Source: Acanthacorydalis orientalis (lineage: Eukaryota > Arthropoda > Insecta > Megaloptera > Corydalidae). From it: a stretch of 64,000 nucleotides of DNA. Shown in pieces: positions 36,301 through 49,230 of this stretch (position 1 is the first letter of the stretch; each line of letters starts with the position of its first letter). The stretch lies in assembly GCA_034766995.1 (NCBI GenBank), contig CM068314.1, forward strand, positions 12,282,701 to 12,346,700. Reading direction: 5' to 3'. The position numbers and the translations under genes were made by a program. The notes beneath the pieces are model-generated. The model was not told the DNA's origin and ran no database searches. It worked only from the letters and a program-made list of their open reading frames with translations.

Positions 36301-36744
36301 AACGATTTTTTGAAATGTTTAAGGTATAATACAGGAAAAGAGAAAATAGTTATTCGTGTAATCCTATTTTTTCATACGTTTCGCATTTCTCAATGAGTCG
36401 AAATATAATATCGTTGCATTTTAAAATCTAAAAAATATATTTTTATAAAAAAAAAATATTTATTCTTCTATTTTCAATATAATATTAGTTATTAAAAATT
36501 AATATAATACTTGTTGTTCAATTTTAATTTCATTAATGTAAAGCATAATGTTTAAGAAGTCGAAAAAATTCATTTAATATTTTATAAAGTCGAAGTATAT
36601 CAGAGGTAAGAGAAACGTCTTATTAAGGATAAATTTTCACCTTTTCAGGGTTTTTTTTCATTCATATTAAGGACCTTCTTGTAACTATCTTCATTTTCAT
36701 TTCATAAAGATTAAAAAGCTAAAAAAACATATGATAGCTATAGT

Positions 36745-36775
<31 letters not shown>

Positions 36776-37479
36776 AAAAAAAATAAAAAATATATCAATT
36801 TATATATATATATATATATAATGATAATAATTAAATAAATGAAAATAATAATAATTTATTTCCGAAATGCGTACAGAAAATAAGTTAATTAATTTCTATA
36901 AAATGTAAATGACTTATGAATAAGATTATCAAGTTTTTTGATAAAAATATAAAATAATTAGAGTAATATTAATATGATTGATGAACAAGTTGCGTGATTA
37001 CGCATTCTTAATAAAGATTTTCAGTATTTGTTTTGAAATTTTTTGAGTAAATAATTAATTTTCTAAATGACACAAATATTAATTTAGATAATCATTAAGA
37101 AAAAAATCATTTAATGTTACAAATTTACCTTTTTATCTTAATTAATAAATTTCATATTACTTATTTTTAAATGAAGACATTTTTTGACTTTGCAATGTTT
37201 TTATGTACTTATTTCTTTCAAAATTACTAAAAATTCGAACACAAAAAAGGTTTAAATACTTCTGTCCAATGATGGTGTCTTCTCATACATTATATCATAT
37301 TTTAATAATTGTAATAATTAAATACAATTAAAATAATCTCTCGATATACATTAAAATCGAAATACCGTGTTTTTCATCGATACATTAATTTTCAATTGAA
37401 ATAAATTAAAAGTGGAAATCATGTTAATTAAAAAAATGTATCGTTCCAGACAAAAAATATAAAACAAATTATTTTTCCC
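36301..37479. other. A+T-rich sequence with short TA tracts
   Basis: (TA)n at 36745-36771 and 36800-36821 around an A-rich spacer. Nothing else recognised. Confidence 0.45.
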
Positions 37480-37860
37480 TCACACTGTGATAGACTGATC
37501 GTGAAATTCATTAATTCCTTTTGACTTCAAATTAAACATGAATACAATAAGATCAATAACGTAGCTGGAGGCAGACAGAGGCATTACACGACTCGGTAAC
37601 GTAGTAACATGAACGCTGGCCAGTGTGAAAAAAGTATTGCAACGTGTAAATGTCAATATGTTTTGATAATTGTTCTCAATTTTAATTTCCGAGTCGACTG
37701 AACACGGAACGGACCTAGCTTCGTGCGTAAACAGGGCCGGGGGGTTCAACTAATAATCGCTTTTGCAATCATCCACAGCGGAACTAGGAAAATTAGTCGC
37801 GAAATTGTACATGTCCTGCCAATTGATGCGATTTTAACGTTTTACATGTTTTTATTTTGT
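37480..37860. other. GC-richer island, candidate non-coding element
   Basis: About 300-380 bp with balanced composition (cggaacggacctagc near 37705, cagggccggggggttc near 37732). An 89-codon minus-strand frame (37480-37749) is open but has no recognisable domain. Candidate conserved element or unrecognised exon. Confidence 0.3.
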
Positions 37861-37875
37861 TTTGAAATATATTTA

Positions 37876-37947
37876 CCACACACACATATAAAATATATAT
37901 AGATTTATATATATATATAATATATATATGTGTGTGTGTGTGTATAT
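37876..37947. repeat. Palindromic (CA)n(TA)n(TG)n microsatellite
   Basis: CACACACACATATA on the left and TATATATGTGTGTGTGTGTG on the right are inverted copies with a TA-rich centre, so the tract can fold on itself. Confidence 0.9.
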
Positions 37948-37995
37948 TGTGCAGGGAAATATTTTTGATTTCAATTTCATCAAAAAGTTGTATTA

Positions 37996-38319
37996 TTAGG
38001 TTGATACAAAAATAATAATTATTTATAACCTTCAAATTTATATACATTTTTTAACTTAAGTTGTTTCAAATGGTCCATAATTGTAAGATGACTAAGGCCT
38101 ACTTTTTTGCAGAGTCTTTAATTGTTGTGTATGGTTCTGATTCCACTAACGTCTTTAGTTACCAAAGGTTACGTCCGAGGTTACCAAAGTCGAGGTACCG
38201 ACCAAAAAATACATCTTAAATTGATACTAACATGAACACAATGAAATGACACTTTCATTGAAAAAAATAAAATTAGAATTCAGAAAACAAAAACCGCAAT
38301 TATTTTCCCACCAACCTAA
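37996..38319 (-). mobile_element. Deleted mariner element, third copy (324 bp)
   Basis: The right end (inverted TTAGGTTGGTGGGAAAATAA) and the left end TTAGGTTGATACAAAAATAA are mariner terminal repeats. TA lies on each side (37994-37995 and 38320-38321). Read on the minus strand, the 5' leader matches the other copies (TTCAATGAAAGTGTCATTTC). A piece of the HTH coding region is recognisable (ACGTTAGTGGAATCAGAACC against GCGTTAGTTGAATCAGAACC in the 52768 copy). Almost all of the transposase gene is deleted, with another breakpoint than the 1995 and 52768 copies. Confidence 0.88.
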
Positions 38320-38379
38320 TAACATGTTAAATTACATTTTCGTTTCCAAATTGTTAATTCTGTTTAATTAAGCATTTTC

Positions 38380-38480
38380 TAATGGGTTTTAACCTTTTGG
38401 GTCTCTTGAGATTTTATTTTCTAATACTAGTTTCGGCATATGCGGTCTTATTCAGACAGATTTTCAGTTAACTGTGTAAT
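38380..38480 (+). repeat. Fragment of the fold-back interspersed repeat
   Basis: ACTAGTTTCGGCA at 38426-38438 is identical to 52502-52514, with similar text before it (GTCTCTTGAGATTTTATTTT against GTCTCATCTTTC). The surrounding arms cannot be traced far, so this is probably a partial copy. Confidence 0.45.
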
Positions 38481-38802
38481 CTAAGAGAATAAAAACCATT
38501 ACAATATATCAACGTAATCATAGGTATTTCAGAAAACGTATTGTTTTGTTTAAATTTGTTAATATAGTTATATTATTAAAAATAAATTTCATCTTATGAA
38601 ATATACGGAATGTATATGTAAAAGACATTTTAAGTAAACATTTTTTTATATTTTTGTATCGTTGTAATATCTTTTTGAAACATTGATGTTACTTCCCTTA
38701 CTTTATATCTCACTACGATAGATATTGACACTTGTGCCATTTGCAGGTAGCCAAATACTAATTTCTGGAAATAGTTTTACGGTTCTTACACGCACACACA
38801 GT

Positions 38803-38848
<46 letters not shown>

Positions 38849-39955
38849 GTTTATTTTTAGGCATTATGTATTGAATCAGTAAGTTTCTGAAAATGACAGA
38901 AGTGTTGAAATCGATCAGTTAACGATAAAGTGAGTAATAACGATAAATATTCGAGACGAGATGTATTAAACTTTGAAAATTTGTTAAATACTAAATACTT
39001 TTCTGAAGAAAAAACTTCTAAATATATTTCTATTTAATGATATTAATAAAAAAGATAAATATATCTTCTCTGAATGAATTTAATTATGAAATTGTTCTTA
39101 AAAGTCAAATAGAAAATTAGAAAAGAATATATTTTATCAAAATTTATGTTAAGATTTTGATTATTTTTAATAATAATTATTAGAAAAAGCAATGAATAAA
39201 AAATAATTTCATTAAAATAATTAATTCTAAAATGATACATTTTAATTTCAGGTGTGTAAAATACATACAATGTTTCTAATATGAACATCAATAGCTTGAT
39301 TAAATTATATAATGGATATTGTAGACTATTTGAAGTTTAATAATATTCGAGCTTCTATACTTAGATTTATACATTGATTAATCTGGCTTGTTTCAGATCA
39401 TTGTCGTATGAACAATAACATTGTTATGTAACAACGTATAAATTATTATTATTAAGCTATTATTATTTCAATATTCAATAAACTATGATCTTGGTTTCAG
39501 TAATTACAAAAGTTTAATTAAAATTATTAAATATGTTATATATATATGCAACGACTTTTTAAATTATTATTCCTTTAAGTATTTATAGCTGGAAAAGTAT
39601 TGTATTTAAAAAAATATTCTTACTAAATACTCTAATAAATTATTTTTTTCTTTTTTTCTTAAAATTGATTCTATTTTATTTAAATTATAATCTAAATATT
39701 TTAATTTGGAAACAAGTTTTTTCTAGACAAATGTATTATTTTAAAGAATTTTTATTTTCCTTAAAAATATAATTTTTTTATTTTGAAATGTCTTTAAAAA
39801 TAAAATTTTCAAAGTAAAATTTTACTTTTTCAAAGTAAATTCTTTTTATATCTTGTATTTACTTTAATTAATTAATATTTTTATACTATCTTATTAATAG
39901 TTTTTATACTATCAATTATCAAAATATTTTTATGAAAGAATAAACACTTTTCATT

Positions 39956-39991
<36 letters not shown>

Positions 39992-41066
39992 GTGTTCTAT
40001 GGAAAAAAGTATACAATATTAAATTAACTATAATAATTAAGATAAGAAAACAGTATCAGCGTTTTTAAATATATTTCGTGTTAAAATACTATAATCAATT
40101 TCTTGTGTATTAAGAGTAGTGTTCAAAAAAATAAATAACAAATATTTCAAATACTTTTTTACAGACAAAGGAAAAACTAAGTAAAATTAAATTCAATGTA
40201 TGTTTTTATTTTTTGAAAATAAATAAGTAATATTTAAGAATTGTAAATGACAAGAAAAGAATAATATTTTTTTTATTTGAAAAATAATTAAATCTCAATT
40301 TTCTTTCGATACACTTGCATTATATTTCAAAACTTATATAAATAGTAAAAATAATATATTTTTTCCAGCAAACACTATATTGTTATAAGTTATTTGTTGT
40401 ACTTTGAAACTTAATATTAAAACAGAATAATAAAACAGATATTCGAAATAAATTATGTTCAGTGATCAAAGAATAACAGATAATTAAATTTCGAATAAAT
40501 GAAAATATAATTATTAACATTTCATTTTTATGCTTTAGAACCTATATAATTATATTGATTTCCATCATTATACTTTCATTTTTTTTATTTATTTGAATGG
40601 TATCAGAAATGAAAATTATCTAAGGTTTAAAATAATTCATTTTTTTTATAATATGCCTTTTGGTAAATAAAATTTAAACTTCAAAGATAATAGTTTTTTT
40701 TACTAATAATCACGTAAGTAGAATTTAATAATTCTTTTAGTATAAATAAATAATTTAAATTTTAATTTCAAATTCTAAAAATAACCACTTTTTATAGAAA
40801 ATATTTTTCAATAAATTTTAAATATGTTTCCAATAATCATCAGTGTCAATTAAAACTTTTACAAAAACTGCTTTTAAAATGATTTAAAATAGAAAATAAG
40901 TTTACTTTTGTACAAAAATTCTAGTTTTGTCTGTTACAAAAAAATAATATTCCAAGCCGAATTTTAATTTTGTTACAGTATCAGCATACAAAACGTAAAC
41001 GCGAGTAATTAAGTATATTATTTTGTTTTTCGGGTATATAAAATTTTGCTTAACATCCTAAGAATG

Positions 41067-41099
<33 letters not shown>

Positions 41100-42235
41100 T
41101 ATGTATGATGTTTTTCATGTTATGTCAAATTATCTTTGATATGAAAAATGCACGATATTCTCTTTTAAAAAGAAATGCTATCTAGTTAACAACATACCAA
41201 CGACGATGCTTCCATCAAAAACAAAAATTACTTTTAAAATTTCATAAAAATTATTTGATTCAACACACTATATTTAAACAACTTGAGGCTATTTAAAAGA
41301 AAACACTTTCAAAGAGAAAAAAGAGCCTTACATATATATCAAAAGGAAGTTTCATCTTAAGATTGTATTATCCTTTTTACTTTGTTATTTTTGATTACAT
41401 TACACGTAAACGTAGCAGCTCATTTCACAAAGTCAATTTGCTTTGAGATTTTTTTATTTTTAATTTTAAAAACTCGCAGGATATAAATTTTGTATTAACT
41501 TAAGAATGCGAACAATGTAGAGTGTTATTTTAAACGTTTCAGAACTTTTATACTTATAAACGAATATAATGGTGTATAAATTAACTCTTAACTTTTTTTA
41601 GCGCAAAACGAGAAAGAGACTGAAAGAAAAGTTTTGAACGATTTTAAATATAATAATATACATTTTTGTTACTGATGTATCTTTTATATATTTTTATACG
41701 TGTATTTTGTGATTATTTTGTAATATTTTGTTATTTAAATTTTATACCTGAATGTGATATTTCATTTTCGAATACTAAAGGAAGATTTTCAAATAAAATA
41801 TTTTTATTTTATATTTACCGCTTCAATAATCGCTGAAGTTATTTATTTTTACCAATTCGTATTATAAATACTTTAATTTTCAATATATAAAATCCTATAA
41901 ATTATTCTTTTTTAATTTTTACTTCTAGTAAATATTTACTTACATCATGAACATTTTCCTCGATTAATATTTTAAACTAATTTTTCTTTCAAGTAGAAAT
42001 AAATAAATATTTATTATGAAAAATCATTTAAAAGGAAAGACATACTTTTTACAATCTAATTAATTATTTAATCAATAAAGAGTATTCAAGTAATCAAATG
42101 AGATAATTTATATAAATCATGCTTTCTTTTTCTAGCGATTATGTTTAAGATTTAAACTATTCTTGGCTTTGAGCAAATTTTATAGAAAATAACAGATTTA
42201 GAGGCTCTCTCCTTCTCCCTCTATCTCATTCGATT
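38481..42235. other. A+T-rich sequence with (TA)n tracts
   Basis: (TA)n at 38808-38846 and 39955-39994, and (TA)n(TG)n at 41066-41100. A short GC-richer piece lies at about 38690-38790. The remaining 3.5 kb is A+T-rich with no recognisable gene, repeat end or motif. The minus frame at 39043-39291 is low complexity. Confidence 0.5.
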
Positions 42236-42237
42236 TA

Positions 42238-42441
42238 TAGGATTATTCAGTTTAGACTTCCACATGGAAGTATTAAAAGAGGGTGTAAGAGTTAAGAAAC
42301 GTTGTCATTTTTTATTTAGTATTTTAGTTCAATTCAATACTAAATTACAATTGAACTAAAAAAGTAAATGGAAGATAAGTTTTTTTTAATATTTCCTTTT
42401 TTTAAATACTTTTGTGTTGAAGCTTATGTTGAATCACCGTA
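42238..42441. mobile_element. TA-flanked MITE, copy 2 (204 bp)
   Basis: It starts TAGGATTATTCAGTTTAGAC and ends, inverted, TACGGTGATTCAACATAAGC. The ends and centre match the 19050-19239 copy. TA flanks both sides (42236-42237 and 42442-42443). The centre contains a perfect 13-bp inverted repeat, TTTTAGTTCAATT and AATTGAACTAAAA. Non-coding. Confidence 0.88.
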
Positions 42442-42719
42442 TACATATATGTATTTAATGTAATTAAAGAGAAAAGAATAGATAAAACGAAAAACTCTTT
42501 TTCCTGCATATTTTAGGTTAAAGATTTGAATCTTCTTTTAAGAAAATATGAATTAAACTATAAAATTTTTCAGTTAACGGGATTAAGATGAAAACATGCT
42601 GGAATATATTTTTGAAGAAGTATATTTTATTGTTCTGTTATATGTATAGTTATTAATAAGACTCTATACATGATGTGTATAAGAAGTAAAAAGAGTTAAA
42701 TCAGTGTAATGATTATATT

Positions 42720-42980
42720 ACTATTCCATGCACAAAACGTAAGAAACTGGACTAGCTGTCTATTAGATGTTTTTAGAAAAACGCGAGTAAACAAAACACC
42801 TTACATAGTCTGGTAACTCGCTGACTTGTAAGACTTGCAACGACCAGGGGAGATGAAGTGACAGCACTTAGTTAATTAGATGTTTGCTTATGCGCGACCG
42901 TGGACCGACACTCTGCAGCCGTCTTTAATTTTATAAACCGTAATGTGAGATAACATTTTGCGTACGCATAATCATTAATT
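42720..42980. other. GC-richer island, candidate non-coding element
   Basis: About 260 bp with balanced composition (gcgcgaccgtggaccgac near 42892) and homeodomain-like TTAGTTAATTAGATG near 42868. No open frame. Confidence 0.3.
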
Positions 42981-43899
42981 ATTTTTTAATTTAATCCTTA
43001 TTATAATTTAAGCAAACAGCATAATTACACTAGCAAATTATTGTTATGTTTGCATCCATTCTCTTTCGGTATTACATGTAATAGAAAAAAATATCTCTGG
43101 TCTGTTTTTAAACATAAAATAGAAGTAACAGACGCAGTATGCTTAATCTTTTAAATTACTGTATTAAAAGTGTTAAGAGATAACGCTTTTTTGCTAAGAT
43201 CAGGGAGTGAATTAATTAAATAAATTCAATCTAGGTTAGTACTAAAAATATTTTAAAATATACTTTTCAACGTTTCATTACTGTATTTATATATACGAGT
43301 AAATGTTTGTCTATACACGATATTTTAGGTGGGTTACATTTTTATATTGTGGAAACATAGATCTTTGGTATGCTATTCAAGAGAAAAGAAAAACCAATGC
43401 ATGTACATGTTCCTCATGTTACTACAATAAATAATGTATCCAGTACTAACTCATTTTTATCCGTCAATAAAAAAAGATTGCCTGAATTTATACAATTTAG
43501 AGATTTTTTATATAGACTATTTCACTAAAGCATTTTTTTTGTTAAGGGTTTTTGCTTCAAAATGTCATTTCGTTAGAGGAATCACATGAGATGAAGAGAT
43601 CAACTGATTAAAAATTATTATTTTAATGTAAGCTAATCTACTTGATTTATTTTATTTTTATTCATCAGAAGATAAAACGTAAAGCATGTCTTTATCATAA
43701 CTTGCAATATATTTAGTTCTTTTAACAAAAAAAACCTTTATTGTCTTTAAATTTGTTTTCATACGTGTTGTTTCACTTAAACTGTGATTACGTTTTTAAT
43801 CTGAGTTAATAGTTATTGATTATATGTTCATAATTATAAATTTATTTTATAAAAATCTTTCAAGAAATTTCTACGTTACAAAATTATTTGTAAAGTTAA

Positions 43900-44490
43900 T
43901 GCTGACGAGTATAGCATTTATATAAACCACGAAACGTGCATCCGTCAATAGGTCAAACTAGGACAAATAAGTGTTTCGGGTAATATAGTTAGTATGGACA
44001 TCCGTGTTAGCTTCAACGAAGTTAACCCGGTTGTCTCAATTGCTGGACAATCTGACTAACTGGAGAGTAGTTACACTACAAATGAAGAATCTAGATCGTT
44101 GACCGTTGACATGTCCGAAAAGTGAGACAAATGTTAAATTTCGTATGACACACATGCCGTTTTCATCTCGCTTGCACGAATCTCATCCGGAAGTCTACGA
44201 TCATAAATTCGAATAGGAAGTAAGTGGTAGGACAGTGCGCGCGCTTGGAACCATATGCCGCCAAGACCAACGCTTGACATTATCCGACTGGAGTTATGCG
44301 TCTCTGGGGATCATCCTCAAGTTAATTTGCTACCCGCTGATGACGTCCCGAGAGAAAACACCCGCTAGTTTTAGCCACGCGTGTAAATGAGGTGAAATCT
44401 AGTGGTGTACATACTGGAACGTTCGAGCGAGTTCATGTATGTAAGGGAAACAGGGATTACTGTAATTTCTGTGTATGCAGATTTGCCTTT
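43900..44490. other. Largest GC-richer island without open frames
   Basis: About 590 bp of balanced composition, including GTGCGCGCGC near 44236, TGATGACGTCC (a CRE-like word) near 44338 and ACGCGT near 44378. Despite the composition no frame of 60 codons is open on either strand, so an exon is unlikely. This is the strongest candidate in the window for a non-coding conserved or regulatory element, or a non-coding RNA exon. Function is inference only. Confidence 0.4.
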
Positions 44491-45589
44491 TAATTAAAGC
44501 GGAATGGTATTTTATATGCTACGTACATTTTTTTAAATTATTTAAATTTTATTTATTTACGATTATTACTTTTATGAAATGATACTATATAAAATGAACT
44601 TCCACGAGCACATCTACTTAAAATTAAAATAAAAATGTTCCGTTTATGAAAAATACCAAATTTACAACGAACTTTAATTATTAACAAATAATTAATAATA
44701 TTAAATTTTAAACTTCAATTTTAACCGTCCAATTAATAATACATAGGCAACTTACATATCTTGAATAAGATATTTTTTAATATTTCAAAATTTATTTAAA
44801 AGAAACATTTAAAAAAACAATATAAGAATATTTCTTTCTTATAAGATAAAAATCTATATTAAACATGATAAAATTTAAAAAATTAAAACTAAATTCATTT
44901 AAAAACTTAAATTTTATATTTTCTTTTCATTTATAGTAAATACTAGTTATTAAAATTATTTGAAGTATATTTTTCTATTCTATTTTAATATCAATTTTAA
45001 ACCAGGAAGGTGTGAATGTTCGTTAAAATTCAATTATGAAATAAATTGAAGAGAATTAGAAACTCTTGTACTATTTTATTGAATTATATTGTTTTTATAA
45101 TTTTAATTATATCTATATTAAAATTTTTTATAAAACTTTTGTCCTATAAAATTATACTTTTCAAACAATATACGAAATTATGAAATTAAAAATTCTGATT
45201 TAGTAATCTGCAAAAACTTAAGTTTTATGATATTTTTACTAATATTTTAAGGGTTTATATTATTGCTTCGATTTTTTATGAAAATTAAATACGTTTATAA
45301 ATTTAAATTTTATCTAATGAGAAAAACCAAAAAGTGTATGGAACACAATTTTGTAATATTATCAACCAGTGAATATATTCTCGAATTTTACTTATAAAAA
45401 TATTTATGTAGAGTTTTCATAAAAAAGGAAATTTAAAATTAAGTGCCTACATATGTTCGATACTTTTATGCATTGTTAAAATGAAAGAACGTTAAGAGTA
45501 CACACTGATTATCAGATTAACTTTAATATAAATAAACAAATCCTATATAATCTACAAAGTAACAAAAATAATCCTTTGATACCCTACGT
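44491..45589. other. A+T-rich sequence without recognised features
   Basis: Uniform low-complexity A+T-rich DNA. Nothing seen. Confidence 0.5.
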
Positions 45590-45760
45590 TAATTTACTCC
45601 CTAGTCCAAATGTACGCTAACGCAGTTAACACGCCTGTTTCTTTAGTTGGATGTGAACCGAGAACTAGTTTTATGTCTTCACTGATATGTTCTTCGCTTT
45701 GGTGATCTCATTTTGATGGAATTAGAGGAACGAAGTGTTCAAATTTATGCACTGTATAAG
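45590..45760. other. Small GC-richer island
   Basis: About 170 bp with GTACGCTAACGCAGTTAACA and GATGTGAACCGAGAAC. No open frame. Confidence 0.25.
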
Positions 45761-46819
45761 CCACTTAATTAAAAACTTACATGTAGATGTTTATTTAATT
45801 AAGAACTTAGAAACGTTGTGTATAATTTTATTTCAAGGTTTTCATTATTTTTCGATATAAAAACTGTTAATAAAACATTAATTAAATTTGCGAAATAATT
45901 TTTTTGTTATTATACATTGTTTTTATATATATTTTATATTCTATATGAAACATAAAATTAGTCCATTTATTTAAATATAAAATACTCATTTTTAAAGCTT
46001 AAAAATTATATATATACAAAAATTCATACACAAATACACTCGTATAATTAATTAAAATTTGATGGAGATGAGTTTCAAGTTAAAAATTACCATTCAGTAA
46101 ATACTTCAGTCCACCACAATAGAAAATTTAATTAGTCTAATTGGCGAGTATATCTATTCATTTCAATAACTTTTGTTTTTTTCTAAAAAAAAATGTAATT
46201 AAATTTAAATATATTTCATACCTGTTAAAACATATTTTGAACGTTTAATTATTTATACATTCAATTTGTATTTGAAAAATCGTTACATGTTCAACAAAAT
46301 TTGTAAATTATGTTTCCTCTTTTAATTAAATGTTTTTAGAAATTTACAAGAAAATATTATGGCTGGAAATATTTATAATTATAAAAAGATACTTGTTTAA
46401 AAATAGACTTTTTAATATATTTAAAAATATAATTGACTTCACAGTTTTTTTATTAACATTATTTAAAATTAGTGCTATGATGTATGTAACACAAATGAAC
46501 CTTTTTTTAGTATGAAATATGGATATTATTTAGTTTTGAATGAAATGAACTGATTATAAAAGTGTATGTGTTTCTAGGAAACGTCAATAATAATAAAAAT
46601 CATATTAAAAAAATGTAAATATGTCCATCAATAATACTATTTGTTTTTAAATAACAGAGTGGTATTAGTTTCTCTCTTTTGTATATTTTACCATTTTATA
46701 TGTTGTCTACTGTTTATTACAGTAATAATTTAAATGTAAACAGAGAGTGTATTTCCTTTATTCGAGTATTTTAATTATTAATTAAAATAAAGTAATTTGT
46801 ATTAAACATTTTTATGTTT
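45761..46819. other. A+T-rich sequence without recognised features
   Basis: The low-complexity frame at 46330-46515 is rich in Phe, Ile and Leu. No other feature. Confidence 0.45.
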
Positions 46820-47400
46820 AAGAAGAGACGATCTTTGAACGAAACACGCTTTTCTTAAATCTAAGCGAATTTTACTTTCAAAAAACGGATAATGAATAAA
46901 TAAATAAAATTACTGCTACTAGTGGACAACATTCCATGTAAGGACCCGGAGTCCTTCACACCACTCGAATCTAGTACAAAAGGAAGAAAAAAAAGAACGA
47001 ACGAAAGTAGACAAACACATAATAAACGTTCATTGTGTTTTAACAATTCGCTCGGGTCGAAGGGACGCTGCAGTGTCGTACAGTTGCGTTTCCTTTCCAC
47101 AGCTAATCTGTAAATAGAGAGAAAACGGGGTGGCCAACAGCCGTCGCCATCTCATCCCACGTTACTCACTGAACATCCACGATTTACTAGATAGATACTA
47201 TGCGCCACAGTGTGCCTCACTGCCCCGTCCTTCGTACGTTTTGAATGTTTTCGCTTCTTTTAGAATCGTTTCATCTTTTCAAGATCAAAGCGGATATGTT
47301 TATTTGCACGAAACCACATGCCTAATGAGAATGTCAGACTTGAATGAGATAGAATAGCACTACTCAGTTGCATTACTCGTTTCCTGTTCGTACGTTGCTT
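46820..47400. other. GC-richer island with frames open on both strands
   Basis: About 560 bp. Plus-strand frames at 46922-47113 and 47130-47357 and a minus-strand frame at 46861-47100 are open, overlap each other and show no recognised domain. A polypyrimidine-plus-AG candidate acceptor (GTTTCCTTTCCACAG near 47088-47102) precedes the second plus frame. It is either a conserved element or an unrecognised exon; I cannot decide. Confidence 0.35.
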
Positions 47401-48144
47401 TTTTTTTATTCTTTTTAATACAGATGTATTTCAGAAATGTTTTTTAATTATCAAACCGTGTATTGTAATCGTTTTTTTGCAATTATTTAATACTAGAAAA
47501 ATAATTGAAGTAAACATACAATTAATAATGAAAAATAAATGGAAATCATTGTATAATGTGTATTATTAAAAGTATATTTGTTACTGATTTTTTATTTCAG
47601 TTGATTTGATAGTTTTTTTTATTTGTATGTGTAATTTAAATTTAAATAAATATTTTAATTAAATTCAATAAGTTGATTATTTATTAAATGTTGATTCTAG
47701 TAAGTAAAATTCTAAAGTTAAACTTTAAGTAAAATTCGTTATTTATAGTACTTATTAATATATCGTATCTCTTATTAAGTTACACATGTGTTTAATATTT
47801 AATAATATTCAGTTTATTTTTTTGTAGTCTTACAGACATTTATCAAAGCGATAAATCTAAAAATTAAAAATGCAGCTGATAGTTTTTTTCTTGTAGATGT
47901 AGCTATTGATTTATTTCTTTTTCTACATTTTCATTAGTTTGGATACATAAACAAGTTAATTTGTGAACAAACATATGTGTTTCTTGTGTAATTATATCTA
48001 TATATTGATTATTCACATAACAACAATGTTCATAACCATTTGGGTTTTCGAAAGGTCTTTAATAAATGGACAAGTAGGCAATAGTTATATGACTATAATT
48101 ATCCATGAACGTTTAAATTATTCACACTTTTTATTTATAAATAT
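47401..48144. other. A+T-rich sequence without recognised features
   Basis: No coding evidence and no repeat ends. Confidence 0.45.
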
Positions 48145-48223
48145 TTAGTCAGTAGGAAAATCATTGCGGTTTTTGTTATGAACTTCAAGGTCTTACACCG
48201 CAATTATTTTTCTATCAACCTAA
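48145..48223 (+). mobile_element. 79-bp mariner MITE (nearly only terminal repeats)
   Basis: It begins TTAGTCAGTAGGAAAATCAT then TGCGGTTTTTG, and ends ACCGCAATTATTTTTC then TATCAACCTAA. These are the two ends of the TTAGGTTGG mariner family, with only about 20 bp between them. The text AAGGTCTTACACC before the right end matches AGGTCATAAACC in the larger copies, which sets the orientation. TA follows the right end (48224-48225); the left TA is shifted or mutated. Confidence 0.85.
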
Positions 48224-48730
48224 TAGCATGTGGAAGAGAGTAAACATTTTGTAGGGAACCCCATCAGATTTTTATTTGTATCCTAATTAATGAAGCATAT
48301 AAACGAATGTAATTATATAACTTAAATTAACGAAGACGTGCAAGAGGATATGGGCTAAATGTTATGTATGTAAGGTATTTTTTGTTTTCAGGACTATAAT
48401 TTTTTGGTCTACTGCTAAGTGCCCCGATAGATATGAGTGAGTACATCAATGAGTTTATAAGAACATACGAAAAATAAATTGCCTAAACAAGACTAATTTT
48501 TAATTTGCTGTCCTTTACTTATACCAAAATTTAGCAAAGAGTGAATAATATTTTATGACATCTAAGTTTATTTAAAATTTATAAAATTAAATATTTAACA
48601 ATGAGATACAGATTGTCTTTTCGTGATAACTCAATTTTTTTAGTTAAATTTCTATTTATTTAAAAAAAAATCATTGTAAATGCATTCTGTATATATTAAA
48701 TGATAAGAAAAATTACTAAAAAAATGAAGA

Positions 48731-48731
<1 letters not shown>

Positions 48732-48780
<49 letters not shown>

Positions 48781-48783
48781 ATA
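48732..48783. repeat. (TA)n(TATG)n microsatellite
   Basis: TA repeat ending in TATGTATGTATGTATA. Confidence 0.95.
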
Positions 48784-48839
48784 TTAAACGCATGTACACA
48801 ATACATTTAATGTTTAATATTTATAATAAACATAAACAT

Positions 48840-49230
48840 GAGATAGGTGTTTCGTTATGATATTATACAAGTACGGGTATATTATGATATGGTGAAGGCG
48901 GGTAAATGATATAATTTCAAATATGACTGAAAGGATATCGGTTTGCTTTGGTAAATTTCATTTGTTGTTTTGTTGTTGTATTTGGACGCCGATGAACAGT
49001 ACTCTCTCGTTGATATGTGTCGACGCGCACTGTTGGTTAACATTTACCTCCGCTATACACATGCCTGGGCTGTGTTTGCTCATTAACAATTGCTGTCGAG
49101 ACCGCAGTCGTAAATATAGAGCAGTGCGAAACGAAATGCAATCAGATATGAGTAGGTTCGAAGATCATCTTTGAGAAAGAAGAAGGTTTTTTGAACAGAG
49201 AGTTCAGAATCAAGTTGTGTATGATCATAA
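48840..49230. other. GC-richer island, candidate non-coding element
   Basis: About 390 bp. Includes GTCGACGCGCAC near 49019 and TCGAGACCGCAGTCG near 49096. An 83-codon plus frame (48923-49174) rich in Cys and Leu is open, but no domain is recognised. Possible exon or conserved element. Confidence 0.3.

Noticed and set aside
37480..37749. 89-codon minus-strand open frame as a gene
   Set aside because: No recognisable domain and no splice or promoter context; the length is explained by locally balanced composition.
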